DNA from: Nitzschia sp. DOCU1
Lineage: Eukaryota > Bacillariophyta > Bacillariophyceae > Bacillariales > Bacillariaceae
Reading direction: 5' to 3'
DNA: 64,000 nucleotides
Assembly: GCA_951394045.1 (NCBI GenBank)
Contig: OX595986.1
Span: forward strand, 310,001-374,000
The position numbers and the translations under genes are program-made. The first letter of the stretch is position 1. Each line of letters begins with the position of its first letter. The notes under the pieces are model-generated. The model was not told where the DNA came from, did no database searches, and saw nothing but the letters and a program-made list of their open reading frames with translations. Positions 1 to 8,860 of the stretch are shown piece by piece.

Positions 1-1815
1 CTCAACCCCAGCCGGATACGGCAGTATGCAGACGCCAAACAGAGCAATGGTGGCGCTAATGATCCAAAACAGAGTGCGTCTCAAGTTCTGGCAGGTGCAG
101 CAGAGGAATTGTATCGAGAAGCTACTATTTTGTCTGGATGCGATCACCCCAGCATAATAAGACTTCAGGGCGTGGCGATTGAAGGCTTAGTTGGAAGCTT
201 CAGCATCAATCCGTCCGATCCAATATCGTTAGCACGCGGAGAGCATGGCTACTTTATTCTTCTGGATCGGATCAGTGAAACTTTGGAGCAACGCCTTCCG
301 AAGTGGCGCCAGCTTCAGCAGGGAATGTTCCCTAGAATACGGAGGTCAAGTCTCAGCAAATCGCGACGGTCTTCGGAGAACAAACATGCTCTTACTCGGA
401 ATAGGTCAACGCCGCTCATGGCTTTCGATTTAGGGTCTTCAAATCGTAGCGATGAAACCCAGGGCGCTGATCTTTCGGAACGAATGGCAATTGCCACTTC
501 CATCGCCAGTGCCGTTACCTATTTGCACAACAATCGCCAAATAGTCGTTCGGGACTTATGTCCTGAATCGATAGGCTTTGATGCCTGGACCGGTGAGGTC
601 AAACTTTTCAACTTGGGCTTGGCACGGACGCCCCAAGAATGCTTTTTGGACATTCAACTCGAGGGCAATTTTCGTTACATGGCGCCTGAGATTATGCTGT
701 GTCAGCCCTCGGGGTTCCCAGGCGATATTTATAGTTTTGGAGTGTTGCTTTGGGAAATAATAACGTTGGAACGTCCCTACGACGCCTTCTTTACTCCGGG
801 CCCTGATGGCAAGGAGATCTTTGCTCAATCCAAGTTTAGGGATCAGGTCATTTTGAACAAGCAGTGGAGACCTAACTGTGCCTCTATCTCCGACCCGGAA
901 GCCAAGCGTTTGATTCAAGAATGCTGGTGTTCCGATCCCGATGCACGCCCCAACGCGGAACAAGTATTTTGGCGGTTGGAACAAAGCATTGTCATGCGCC
1001 AGCGTATACAGGTGCAGCAACGGCGACTTTCCGTCAAGGGAGGCTTTCGCCGGACATCCTTTCATTCCACTTCAACAGGAAGCGGGGGCAAGGCAAATGC
1101 TTGCACTGATAGCTACAGTTCGACTTCGCCGAAGCAGCCTCGGCGCCGTAGTAGCCTACTTAATGTGTTCTCGCGACGAGCTAGCTCGTCCAGGGCATCT
1201 TCGTCAGGGGATCTGATCGTAAATCAACAACAGCAAGAGCGGCCGTCCGCAATGGAATTAGCAGCTGCTGAAGTTGCGGCAGGCTTTTTGGAAGACGACG
1301 ATGACTGCAGTGAAGGCAGTATAAGAGCAGAACCGCGAATTCCGGGCGAAGGCTTCGACATCACTATGATGGCACCTCCTCCACCGGATAGTACTTCGTT
1401 CAAAAATGAAGACACAGCGACGACGCCGTCGCTGTCCTTGTCAGAGTTCCGAGCTCGACTGAAGGTGTCAACACCAAACTCAACCGGAAAGCAGCCGTCC
1501 TCAACCATTTCTCTTGAAAAGATCAGGAACAACGACAAAAAGCCGCGGTCCCAGTCTTTGCATAGCTTGCCCGGAGCTTATTCATCGAAGGATCCTCCGT
1601 TTTATGATGAGATTCTTGCCAAGGACAAACAGATGCCAGTGAATAGCGCCAAGAACACAAAGCATCTAGTGGATAACACCAAGGACAAGAAGCAACCAAT
1701 GAATCGTGGCGGGGGTTTGTGGGGGAGGCTATCCACCGGCCGTGGCAGCATGGAAAAACATTCCAGCTTCTTTTCTCGCAAGAAGACATCCTCACCGGAT
1801 CGCGTGGTACAATAA
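1..1815 (+). CDS. Protein kinase-like protein, probable pseudokinase (5' end outside window)
   Basis: The frame is open from base 1, so the gene starts upstream and the glycine-rich loop is not visible. The visible part begins near helix C (YREATILSG) and carries a kinase C-lobe with an APE motif (YMAPEIM), a DIYSFGVLLWEI helix and the closing arginine (PDARPNAEQVF). This pattern is closest to the TKL group. The catalytic loop reads VVRDLCPESIGF: the aspartate is kept, but the following Lys is Cys and the Asn is Ser. The DFG motif reads FNLG, which lacks the magnesium-binding aspartate. I infer a pseudokinase or a very atypical kinase. The C-terminal ~270 residues are Ser/Arg/Lys-rich and low complexity, with many possible phosphosites. 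No membrane segment is visible in this part. Confidence 0.8.
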   Translation, partial: LNPSRIRQYADAKQSNGGANDPKQSASQVLAGAAEELYREATILSGCDHPSIIRLQGVAIEGLVGSFSINPSDPISLARGEHGYFILLDRISETLEQRLPKWRQLQQGMFPRIRRSSLSKSRRSSENKHALTRNRSTPLMAFDLGSSNRSDETQGADLSERMAIATSIASAVTYLHNNRQIVVRDLCPESIGFDAWTGEVKLFNLGLARTPQECFLDIQLEGNFRYMAPEIMLCQPSGFPGDIYSFGVLLWEIITLERPYDAFFTPGPDGKEIFAQSKFRDQVILNKQWRPNCASISDPEAKRLIQECWCSDPDARPNAEQVFWRLEQSIVMRQRIQVQQRRLSVKGGFRRTSFHSTSTGSGGKANACTDSYSSTSPKQPRRRSSLLNVFSRRASSSRASSSGDLIVNQQQQERPSAMELAAAEVAAGFLEDDDDCSEGSIRAEPRIPGEGFDITMMAPPPPDSTSFKNEDTATTPSLSLSEFRARLKVSTPNSTGKQPSSTISLEKIRNNDKKPRSQSLHSLPGAYSSKDPPFYDEILAKDKQMPVNSAKNTKHLVDNTKDKKQPMNRGGGLWGRLSTGRGSMEKHSSFFSRKKTSSPDRVVQ

Positions 1816-2204
1816 GAAGACTCGCCGCGTTGTCTTCGGTCCATCTTTAGGCGAGTGTTTACCCCAACAGTAGAAGGGATGTTCGAATCACGGACTAGGA
1901 TAGTAGAGGAAGTGGGTCACACACATACTAGCCGCAATGCAAACTTCGAGAAACAACATTGCTCTCCCATTGTTCCGTTAGTGGAGGGAACTGTACTCTG
2001 TTAGGGAGTCGAATAGAAAATCTTCCTCCTACTATCTATTCTCTGCAGAACTAAACTACGATACCAAGATCCCGTGCATGGAGCGCGCTGGGGGGTGGGG
2101 CGCGCCTGTGAGGCCTAATCTTTCATTTTGATTATTCGATGAAGTCGAAAGATTACGAGCGCGCCGGAAAAGGCCTCAATCGTGAGAAGCAAGAGTTTTT
2201 TACC
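1816..2204. other. Intergenic, no gene seen
   Basis: This is spacer between the kinase-like gene and the F-box-like gene. It holds only short frames and a G-rich patch (GGGGGGTGGGG-like) just before the next gene. I see no RNA gene or repeat. Confidence 0.5.
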
Positions 2205-3041
2205 ATGGCGACAGTTTCCATTCCACTTTCCCCCCAAACACCCAAGTCGCCGTTGATTTGTTTGACATACAGTATACCAAAGAACATGAATGTTGCTGTG
2301 GAAGGTGCCATTTCTACCCCTAGTCGCGCCGATAGCCCCGCGACCGTCCTCCCGCCAGATGAAACCTTGATCGAAATCCTGCACTGGCTCCCCACTGCGA
2401 AAGACTGCGTCGCTTGGGAGTTGACTTGTCGCCGTCTGCACAAGGTAATCCATCAGGATGTTACCGTATTGCCACGCCTGGTCCAAAGCCGAGGCATTCC
2501 TCCCAAAATTTCGACGTGGGAGCAACTTGCCTGGTACGAGCGACTGTGCCAGTACAACCTTCTCAAAGAGAATCGCATTGGATTTGCCCTGGGCAGTACT
2601 GAAATTAGGGATCCCGGGGGTGACGAGAACGACTCCAAAATTCGAGGAAATATTGAGCGCATTGCAAATGTTCGAGCCTTGATGAAGGAATTCCCGAGGA
2701 TGCGCGTAACAGTCGATATATACTGTGGAAGTTACCCCTTTTCCGGTGATCTTTCCTTGATTTCCCAACGCATGAATGCGGTATGGAAAGCATTGACGCG
2801 GCATAACTATTCTCTCGCCAGGCGCACTACCATGAGTAGTTGGTGGGGCCCGACAACTTCTAGGCAGGGAGCCCTGGTTCCACCCACTCATCCTTATGCC
2901 ACTTTAGCTCGACGAGGGAATGGATGGGTTCTGTTGCGTTTGGAACTGGACGGCATTGAACTTCCAGAGCTTCCCGACTTTTACAATTATGGGGGGTGGG
3001 GGGAGTTTTTGAATTCCAGTCTTAGGAGGTACCGGCGGTAG
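2205..3041 (+). CDS. F-box-like protein
   Basis: The ATG at 2205 sits in a strong ACCATGG context; a longer in-frame start at 2139 is weaker. The 278-residue product has an F-box-like segment at about residues 45-85 (PPDETLIEILHWLPTAKD followed by WELTCRRLHKVI and later LAWYERL), with the spacing of Leu, Pro, Trp and Cys-Arg seen in F-boxes. Family knowledge: F-box proteins join substrates to SCF ubiquitin ligases through Skp1. The rest of the protein shows no recognisable substrate-binding repeat. The C-terminus is Gly/Trp/Tyr-rich. The function beyond F-box-like is unknown, and a non-SCF role cannot be excluded. Confidence 0.6.
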   Translation: MATVSIPLSPQTPKSPLICLTYSIPKNMNVAVEGAISTPSRADSPATVLPPDETLIEILHWLPTAKDCVAWELTCRRLHKVIHQDVTVLPRLVQSRGIPPKISTWEQLAWYERLCQYNLLKENRIGFALGSTEIRDPGGDENDSKIRGNIERIANVRALMKEFPRMRVTVDIYCGSYPFSGDLSLISQRMNAVWKALTRHNYSLARRTTMSSWWGPTTSRQGALVPPTHPYATLARRGNGWVLLRLELDGIELPELPDFYNYGGWGEFLNSSLRRYRR

Positions 3042-3182
3042 AGTATTCTACTTTACTGCTCGTCAATTACTATCCTACAGGGCAATGAAGGAGTTGCGTA
3101 ACTACTAACTAATATAGCCATGTCAATGTCAAAAAGTCCACCACGCCTCTTTCTTCTTCAACCCCTAGCACAACTGTATGCC

Positions 3183-4022
3183 TTAAAAGATTCCTTTGGG
3201 ATCATCCAATGGCCAGTCACCCAGTGCTGCAATCGTTTCCTTTTCAGTATCCAAAAATGCCAACTCGTTGCCTTGAGTATCCAATACCACAAAGGCTGGA
3301 ATCCCCGAACGCCGCGGTTTTGTTTCCGAGGTAATCTCCTTGGCTTCAGCACCTGCCCAAATTCCATACTTGGCCTTCAAGGCATTGGCTTGTGGGCCAA
3401 AGGGTACCCCCAGTGCCCATTCGAGCTTTTGCATGCGATCCAATTGAAATTCCAAGGAACGATCCGAGGGTACATAAATCAATTGAATAGCTTGTCCACT
3501 TTCTTTCAAAGCCAACATGTATTGTGGCAACATGTACTCTAATTCACGACATTGTGGACACCATCCGGCACCAAAATACAAGGCGACTCGTTGACCTTGT
3601 ACCAAGGGAGCAATGTCCGATGCTGATTCCAGAGCATCGCCTTGACGATTGATCAATGTAATGTCGTCCAACAAAGCCTTTTTCACATTTTCAATAGATA
3701 CTTCTAGGGGTGTGTCTGTGATGGTGGCCATGGCGGCAGTCAATCCAAAAATATCCGAATTGGTCGTTTCGTTGGTAGTCGCCACGGCGTCGCCTTGAAT
3801 GACAACCGTCGGTTCTTGCTTGTCATCATCACTACTATTGTCAGTGCTAGCACTAGCATCCCAGAGACCGGTCGCGGGGCGCCTTAAGTTCCTGCAGGAC
3901 GGTGCCCACACAAGAGTAAAGGCTTGACCATGCGAGGCCAGCAAGGCAAGGAGGATGACAGCCATCCAAAACGCGCCTAACGTAGTCACGGGGTTTGATC
4001 GAGACAAGGAAAGTAACGTCAT
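3183..4022 (-). CDS. Plastid-targeted thioredoxin/nucleoredoxin-like protein
   Basis: The first ATG is at 4022, giving 279 residues. The N-terminus has a hydrophobic signal core (about residues 15-32) ending SHGQAF-TLVWAP. This places a phenylalanine at the predicted cleavage point and resembles the diatom plastid pre-sequence. A thioredoxin-like fold follows with active site GWCPQC at residues 153-158. Its layout resembles nucleoredoxin/tryparedoxin (FGAGWCPQCRELEYMLP, and GIPAFVVLD carrying the cis-Pro). Such proteins reduce protein disulfides. The gene is divergent from a methionine sulfoxide reductase gene starting 473 bp away. Thioredoxins regenerate that enzyme, so co-regulation is plausible, although the reductase lacks a visible plastid leader. 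Confidence 0.8.
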   Translation of the reverse strand: MTLLSLSRSNPVTTLGAFWMAVILLALLASHGQAFTLVWAPSCRNLRRPATGLWDASASTDNSSDDDKQEPTVVIQGDAVATTNETTNSDIFGLTAAMATITDTPLEVSIENVKKALLDDITLINRQGDALESASDIAPLVQGQRVALYFGAGWCPQCRELEYMLPQYMLALKESGQAIQLIYVPSDRSLEFQLDRMQKLEWALGVPFGPQANALKAKYGIWAGAEAKEITSETKPRRSGIPAFVVLDTQGNELAFLDTEKETIAALGDWPLDDPKGIF

Positions 4023-4495
4023 TTCAGATAGTGCCGATGGATTGATTGATGTATCAAAAGCTTTCAACTAAACACAGGCGACAGAGGGATGGATGTTTTG
4101 TGATGAAAATGACAGCGTCATCGAGTTTGAATCTCTGCGTTGATGGTGATGGGGATGGCATGTGTGACATGTATGACATGTGCGGTGACGAGCGACGGCC
4201 ACACCTCTCAAGATGATTGGTCTGTCTGTCCACCAGTGCTAGTCCATCCAGTCATTTTGGGTTAGTCCATCCAGTCAGTAAAGGTCGTATTGGTCAGCCG
4301 GCCGACGGGGCCACGTCGAAATCCTTCCCGTGCGATCTTTTGATCCTGCGTGTGGTGCACGATCCAAGATGCTGCCTGCTTGGGCGGGGTCGGCCACGAA
4401 CAAAAAAGACTGACTGACTCATTCATATCACTACTCCTTTGTCTCATAATTTATCAAACTCATATATATCTACAGCATATCATCCCAAACGAAAA
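4023..4495. promoter_or_regulatory. Divergent promoter region between thioredoxin-like and MsrA genes
   Basis: The two genes point away from each other across 473 bp. The spacer contains a tight direct repeat of TAGTCCATCCAGTCA (about 4241-4280), a cluster of GACATGT repeats near 4160-4180, and a TATATAT run about 35 bp before the MsrA ATG. No gene is seen in it. Confidence 0.45.
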
Positions 4496-5059
4496 ATGGC
4501 TCCCATTGCTTCTACTCTTGCGCTAGGCGCCGGCTGCTACTGGGGCACGGAAAAGTACATTGTCAAGGACTTTCAACAAAAGTTTCCCGGAAGCATCAAG
4601 GACGCCAAAGTGGGATTCATGTCGCCCGACAAAAATGCCATGAAGAATCCTTCGTATCGTCAAGTTTGCAGTGGAACGACGGGGCATGTAGAAGTCTTGA
4701 AAGTGGAACTAGCGTCTCCGACACCGGAACTCTTTGAAGAACTCATCAAATTCTTCTTTTCCTTTCATGATCCAACCACTTTGAATCGACAAGGCAATGA
4801 TGCCGGGACACAATATGCCAGTGTGATTTTCTGCAGTGACGAAAAACAGACGGAAATTGCAAATACTGTCATGGCGGACCTACAAAAGGCCATGGATGCT
4901 GGTAAAGTCAGCTCGTATACGGAAAAGAAGATTACGACGGGAGTCGTTCCTTATACAGACTTTTATGAAGCTCATGAAGAACATCAAGAATACTTGTTCA
5001 AGAATCCGTTGGGATATTGTAATCATCGTTATCGATTCCGGGATTGGCCGGAACTCTGA
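4496..5059 (+). CDS. msrA: Peptide methionine sulfoxide reductase A
   Basis: This gene encodes 187 residues; the first ATG is at 4496 (AAAATGGC). The N-terminus has the MsrA active-site motif as GAGCYWGTE, with the catalytic Cys at residue 14 (the family has GCFWG/GCYWG). Further family blocks are present: SYRQVCSGTTGHVEV, the FFSFHDPTT segment, GNDAGTQYASVIF, FYEAHEEHQEYL and the C-terminal Y-R-F end. The enzyme reduces S-methionine sulfoxide in proteins and free methionine, normally using thioredoxin. No signal peptide is seen, so a cytosolic location is most likely. The length is usual for the family. Confidence 0.93.
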   Translation: MAPIASTLALGAGCYWGTEKYIVKDFQQKFPGSIKDAKVGFMSPDKNAMKNPSYRQVCSGTTGHVEVLKVELASPTPELFEELIKFFFSFHDPTTLNRQGNDAGTQYASVIFCSDEKQTEIANTVMADLQKAMDAGKVSSYTEKKITTGVVPYTDFYEAHEEHQEYLFKNPLGYCNHRYRFRDWPEL

Positions 5060-5222
5060 AATACCGAAAACGACTCCTGGGCTCGAAATGTGTTTCGCAG
5101 GATGAAACGAGCCAAGCTGGTCAAACGTCTTTCTCCTTCTACAACCAGATAACCCAGTCACTTGTCAAGTACTAGAATGATCCGAGCTAGACTTGTTGTT
5201 AACCAATATACTTGTATATTCT

Positions 5223-6602
5223 CTATTCTTGCAGTTCTTCTGTTTGTTCTCGCTCTTCTTGTTTTTGTTTGTGCCGTAATTTCTTTTGGATAGTACCAAT
5301 CATGGCCCGATGCGTCGGGTATCGTCCAAGCGATGGCGCCTTGTACTTGAGTGGCAACGAAGGAAGCTTGCGGCCGGGGTGGAGGCGCTCAAAATCTTGA
5401 AAGACGGCCTGCAATTGAGCGTACCAATAGTCTGTCGATGAATGGATCGTGCTGGGAAACTCGCGGTACATGACCGACCAAGGTTTACCCTCGCCACTAA
5501 AATGACAAAAGTCGCGATGAGGTACTTTCTCGTAAAAGAGAGGCGCTTGAAGTGTACTTCCATACTGGCCCTGATACTCCATGCCTCGAGGGAGACAAGA
5601 CACGCTAGTTCCAAAAATATCGGCGGAGGATCGCTCGATCGGCTCATTGTCCCCGACGTAGTCCAAGACGGTATCCAAATACAAAATGGAAACGGACTTT
5701 TGATGAAAGCGTGTCCAATAGTAGAGTAATCCTTGATCTGCAAAATCGCCATGAAAGGTCCAATTGGTAGAGTGACGCGGCGGCGCATACCGATGGGTTC
5801 CATCTGCAAGGGATTCCACCGGTTGGGGCAGACCCTCCCATTCTTTTCCGAGAGTCTTTCCCCACCCCCGCACTGGATCCCAGTGAGGATAGGGTAACTC
5901 GAGTGCTTCCTGCTCTCGCCGCTCCACGACGGCCTTCCATTCCTCAAAGTTGCCAGGTTCCAATACAAACAAACCGCCATGGGCGGGTTCTGTAAACCAC
6001 GCTAGCACGACATTGGATTGGAGACGACCCGTCACGGAAAACTCCAAAATATAATCCAAATTACAGAGTGGCATGACATCGGCATCCAAATACATGACAC
6101 GTTCGTACGGCAATTCCAAGACGTGAAATTTGGCCAGTTGAGCATTGTAAAAGTTGTCTCGAAGGAGCGGGGGTAAATAATGGACTCGTATAGTCTTGGG
6201 ATAAAGCTCCAGCCACTGAAGATCTCCAATCGGCAGCTCGTTTCCAGCCCCCTTGGCCATTTGAACCATGACCACAACATCAGCGACACTTCCACTTCCC
6301 AAAAGATTCTTGGTTGCTACGAGAATGTTCCAAATATATGGCCGATACGTCAAAGGACTGGAAGGATCGCATCCTGAAATCAAAAAGGCATAGGCGAATC
6401 GGGCTGTCGTAAAAGTTGTGTTTGTCAAAGTGGAAGGGCGTCGCGGTGCAGTGGGGCAATCCTCAGAGACTCCATCACTACTAGCAACGTCAAAGGTGGA
6501 ATGAAGCAACTGAAAGGAAATCATCCCGGCGGCAAATGCCAGAATTCCCACTAACCATTGAAGAAGACACTTCGGCCGACGATATCTTCTCATTGGAGGC
6601 AT
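5223..6602 (-). CDS. Glycosyltransferase family 8 (glycogenin-like), type II membrane protein
   Basis: The 459-residue protein has a short basic N-terminus and a single membrane anchor at residues 12-33, the topology of Golgi transferases. GT8 hallmarks are visible: YERVMYLDADVMP with the metal-binding DAD at 173-175, an adjacent NLDYIL segment, and a late HFSGEGKPW block that matches the conserved His-Gly-Lys-Pro-Trp end of the family. GT8 enzymes are retaining transferases using UDP-sugars (glycogenin, galactinol synthase, GUX xylan transferases). I cannot choose the acceptor. The membrane anchor argues for glycan or cell-wall assembly in the Golgi rather than cytosolic glucan priming. The C-terminus is Gln/Glu-rich. 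Confidence 0.85.
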   Translation of the reverse strand: MPPMRRYRRPKCLLQWLVGILAFAAGMISFQLLHSTFDVASSDGVSEDCPTAPRRPSTLTNTTFTTARFAYAFLISGCDPSSPLTYRPYIWNILVATKNLLGSGSVADVVVMVQMAKGAGNELPIGDLQWLELYPKTIRVHYLPPLLRDNFYNAQLAKFHVLELPYERVMYLDADVMPLCNLDYILEFSVTGRLQSNVVLAWFTEPAHGGLFVLEPGNFEEWKAVVERREQEALELPYPHWDPVRGWGKTLGKEWEGLPQPVESLADGTHRYAPPRHSTNWTFHGDFADQGLLYYWTRFHQKSVSILYLDTVLDYVGDNEPIERSSADIFGTSVSCLPRGMEYQGQYGSTLQAPLFYEKVPHRDFCHFSGEGKPWSVMYREFPSTIHSSTDYWYAQLQAVFQDFERLHPGRKLPSLPLKYKAPSLGRYPTHRAMIGTIQKKLRHKQKQEEREQTEELQE

Positions 6603-7341
6603 TATATCGAGGCTTGATGCTTGACACCGATGTGCGAACCCAAAACCTTTCGGGATGTCTTCAGGAGCTCATCACGGCGGAAGTGGCGGAAGTTCACACT
6701 AATGGTTTAGTTCATTGGAGTCTGCTACTGTTGCCATTCATTCAGTGAGATGATGAACGAAAGAGACTATAGCCCAAACCGATTGTCGTTGTTTTGATGT
6801 AACTATACGGTGGATAGAGGCGCCGGCATTTTGTCGACCATAGCGGTGGTTTTGGCGTCATCGTCAGAGGACACACAATCTCGCGAGAGAGATGAGATCG
6901 AGAAATAGCATGGTGGGGAAATCTAAATCATACGAGTCGGCAAAACTGTCCACGCACGACGCACGTACGACGACCAAATGACGTCACCAACCTGTCATTT
7001 CTTTCGTGGTGGTGGGTTCATGGGTGAGATCCTCTCTAGAGGCATTCTTGTCACACGATGCCGAGAGAGAGGGCTGCTATCATCTGCTACATACCAATCC
7101 AGATTATTCATGTTTACTGCACACTCCAATAGAAATTTGAATAGTTTATGTTCATTGCTTGCTATAAATTGAACAGATTGACGGGTGAAATGACGCCCTT
7201 ACTTGCAACAAACCTCCTCGGTCGTCGCCGCTGTTCTAAATGATATTGCGTCAAGCAGGCAGCCAACCCCGCTCGAGCATTGGCGATAAGATACCCAAGG
7301 GAAGGGGACACGATTCCCATTATGGTGCTGTAAGGACGCAA
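6603..7341. other. Intergenic, promoter side of the GT8 gene
   Basis: No gene is seen. The stretch contains one perfect TGACGTCA palindrome at 6979-6986, about 380 bp upstream of the GT8 start, and AT-rich DNA near 7120-7170. The left part should contain the GT8 promoter and 5' leader, the right part the 3' end of the WrbA gene. Confidence 0.4.
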
Positions 7342-8031
7342 TTATGCAGCAAGCTTGGCGGTGATCGTGGCAAAGTGCTTTCCGTGAGACTCGGCAATTT
7401 CCTTTTCCAAATCCGATGGCATGCGGCTTCCATCTGGTCCTGCATAGGTGCCCGATCCGTAAGGACTTGCGCCGTGTGGCTCCTCGTAGCTAAAGACCTT
7501 GGGCTCAGTGTATCCCAAAGGCACGAAAACCATGCCCTGGTGAGCAGCGAAGCTGAACATGGACACGGCAACGGTTTCTTGACCGCCGCCCATGGTTCCA
7601 ACGCTGACAAATGTTCCACAGGACTTGCCCACCAAAGCACCCTTCATCCAAAGCCCCCCAGTAGAATCCATGAAGGTCTTAATTTAAATTAAAAAGAAAC
7701 CAGTTAGAAACAGGCAGCTCATGCCGTAACCGGAAGTACGTCAGCATTTAACCCAGACGACGCTTACCTTCATTTGTGCCGACATGGCACCGTATCGGCC
7801 ATTGACTCCGAAAATGAAGCCATCGTATTCAGGCATCTTGTCAGCTGTCATAACAGGGTGGTCAGCCTTGGGAGGGGCGCCCATCTTTCCAAGGATTTCC
7901 TCGCTCAAAGTCTCTTCGACCCGGTAGATGTCGCAGATGGCCCCGCCGGCTTCAACCCCCTTCTTGACGGATTCGGCCATTGTGGCAATGTGGCCGTACG
8001 TGCTGTAGTAGATAATAGCAATCTTGGTCAT
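7342..8031 (-). CDS. WrbA-type NAD(P)H:quinone oxidoreductase (2 exons)
   Basis: Exon 1 is 8031-7768 and exon 2 is 7677-7342, joined in phase 0 across a 90-bp GTAAGC...TTAAG intron. The product has 199 residues, matching WrbA length (~200). Flavodoxin-like features are clear: the start [15 protein letters not shown] is the FMN phosphate loop, [20 protein letters not shown] follows, then [18 protein letters not shown] and the [21 protein letters not shown] segment typical of WrbA. The enzyme reduces quinones by two electrons using FMN and NAD(P)H and protects against redox cycling. No targeting peptide is seen, so it is probably cytosolic. Confidence 0.92.
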
Positions 8032-8860
8032 GATTGTCGTTCAATAATTCGTGGCAATAAAGGAATTGAGATTTTGAGTCGATGCGAAAAGTGAGAACTT
8101 TGTCGGTCGTCAGGTTTTGATGGATCCGTTTCTCGCCTCTCGTCAGCGGTAGCTATTTTGGAATTTCGTCCGATGTTTCCTTTGGAAGCAAATCGATTGT
8201 GTGAGATAGCGCCAAGGCATGCTCTACCAGCTAGCTAGCATGCGTTGGCGGGCGGAGAGTGCGTGGATATCACGTCAGTCTAGTTTATTTAACAGTTCCG
8301 AAATAGAAGATTATTATTGCCCCATCAAGTCTTGGAACTCCTAAGAAAATGGATGAAAATACCTCCGTCCCCTTGCCGGAAGCGCCCTATTCTTCATCTT
8401 TTTGGGAAAAGCGAGCGTGGTGGCCCACGAAGTTGTTCCCAAGAAAGGCAGTCAAAAAGGCGAAGAAATGGGGATAAGCCCACCACTCGTTGTATCATAG
8501 CAATACCACGGCTTTCTGCATCCCCAAATGGACGAAAAATGAGATCTGTCACCCCCAAATAGCCTACCGTATCCACGAGAGATTCCGCCAATGTTCATCG
8601 CGGGAAAATAATGGCGGGGGCTGATGAAGGACATTTCACCATGGCACCGCTTCGCTTTGGTTGTCACATCTCCTCCTCCCATGTCCAGCCAGCACTCGCT
8701 TTCCCATGACAATTGTCAGTCTCACCTCTAACCACTCGTTTCCTCTGTTATATCGTGTCTATGATGGTGATGGTCGAAGCCTCTTGAGATTTCATTCCTC
8801 TCCGCTTTTGTCGGCGGATGGATTTATTAATAGGTCTTGACTATCGAACGTTCATACAAC
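8032..8860. promoter_or_regulatory. Divergent intergenic region, no gene seen
   Basis: The WrbA gene (minus) and the nuclease gene (plus) start at the two ends of this spacer, so it should hold both promoters. I see an inverted GCTAGC-rich patch near 8225-8240 and one ACGTCA half-site near 8272. Frames of 60-100 codons here show no family motifs. Confidence 0.4.

Noticed and set aside
2115..2891. 258-codon minus-strand frame
   Set aside because: Overlaps the F-box-like gene. The plus strand has a Kozak-like ATG and an F-box pattern; the minus frame has neither.
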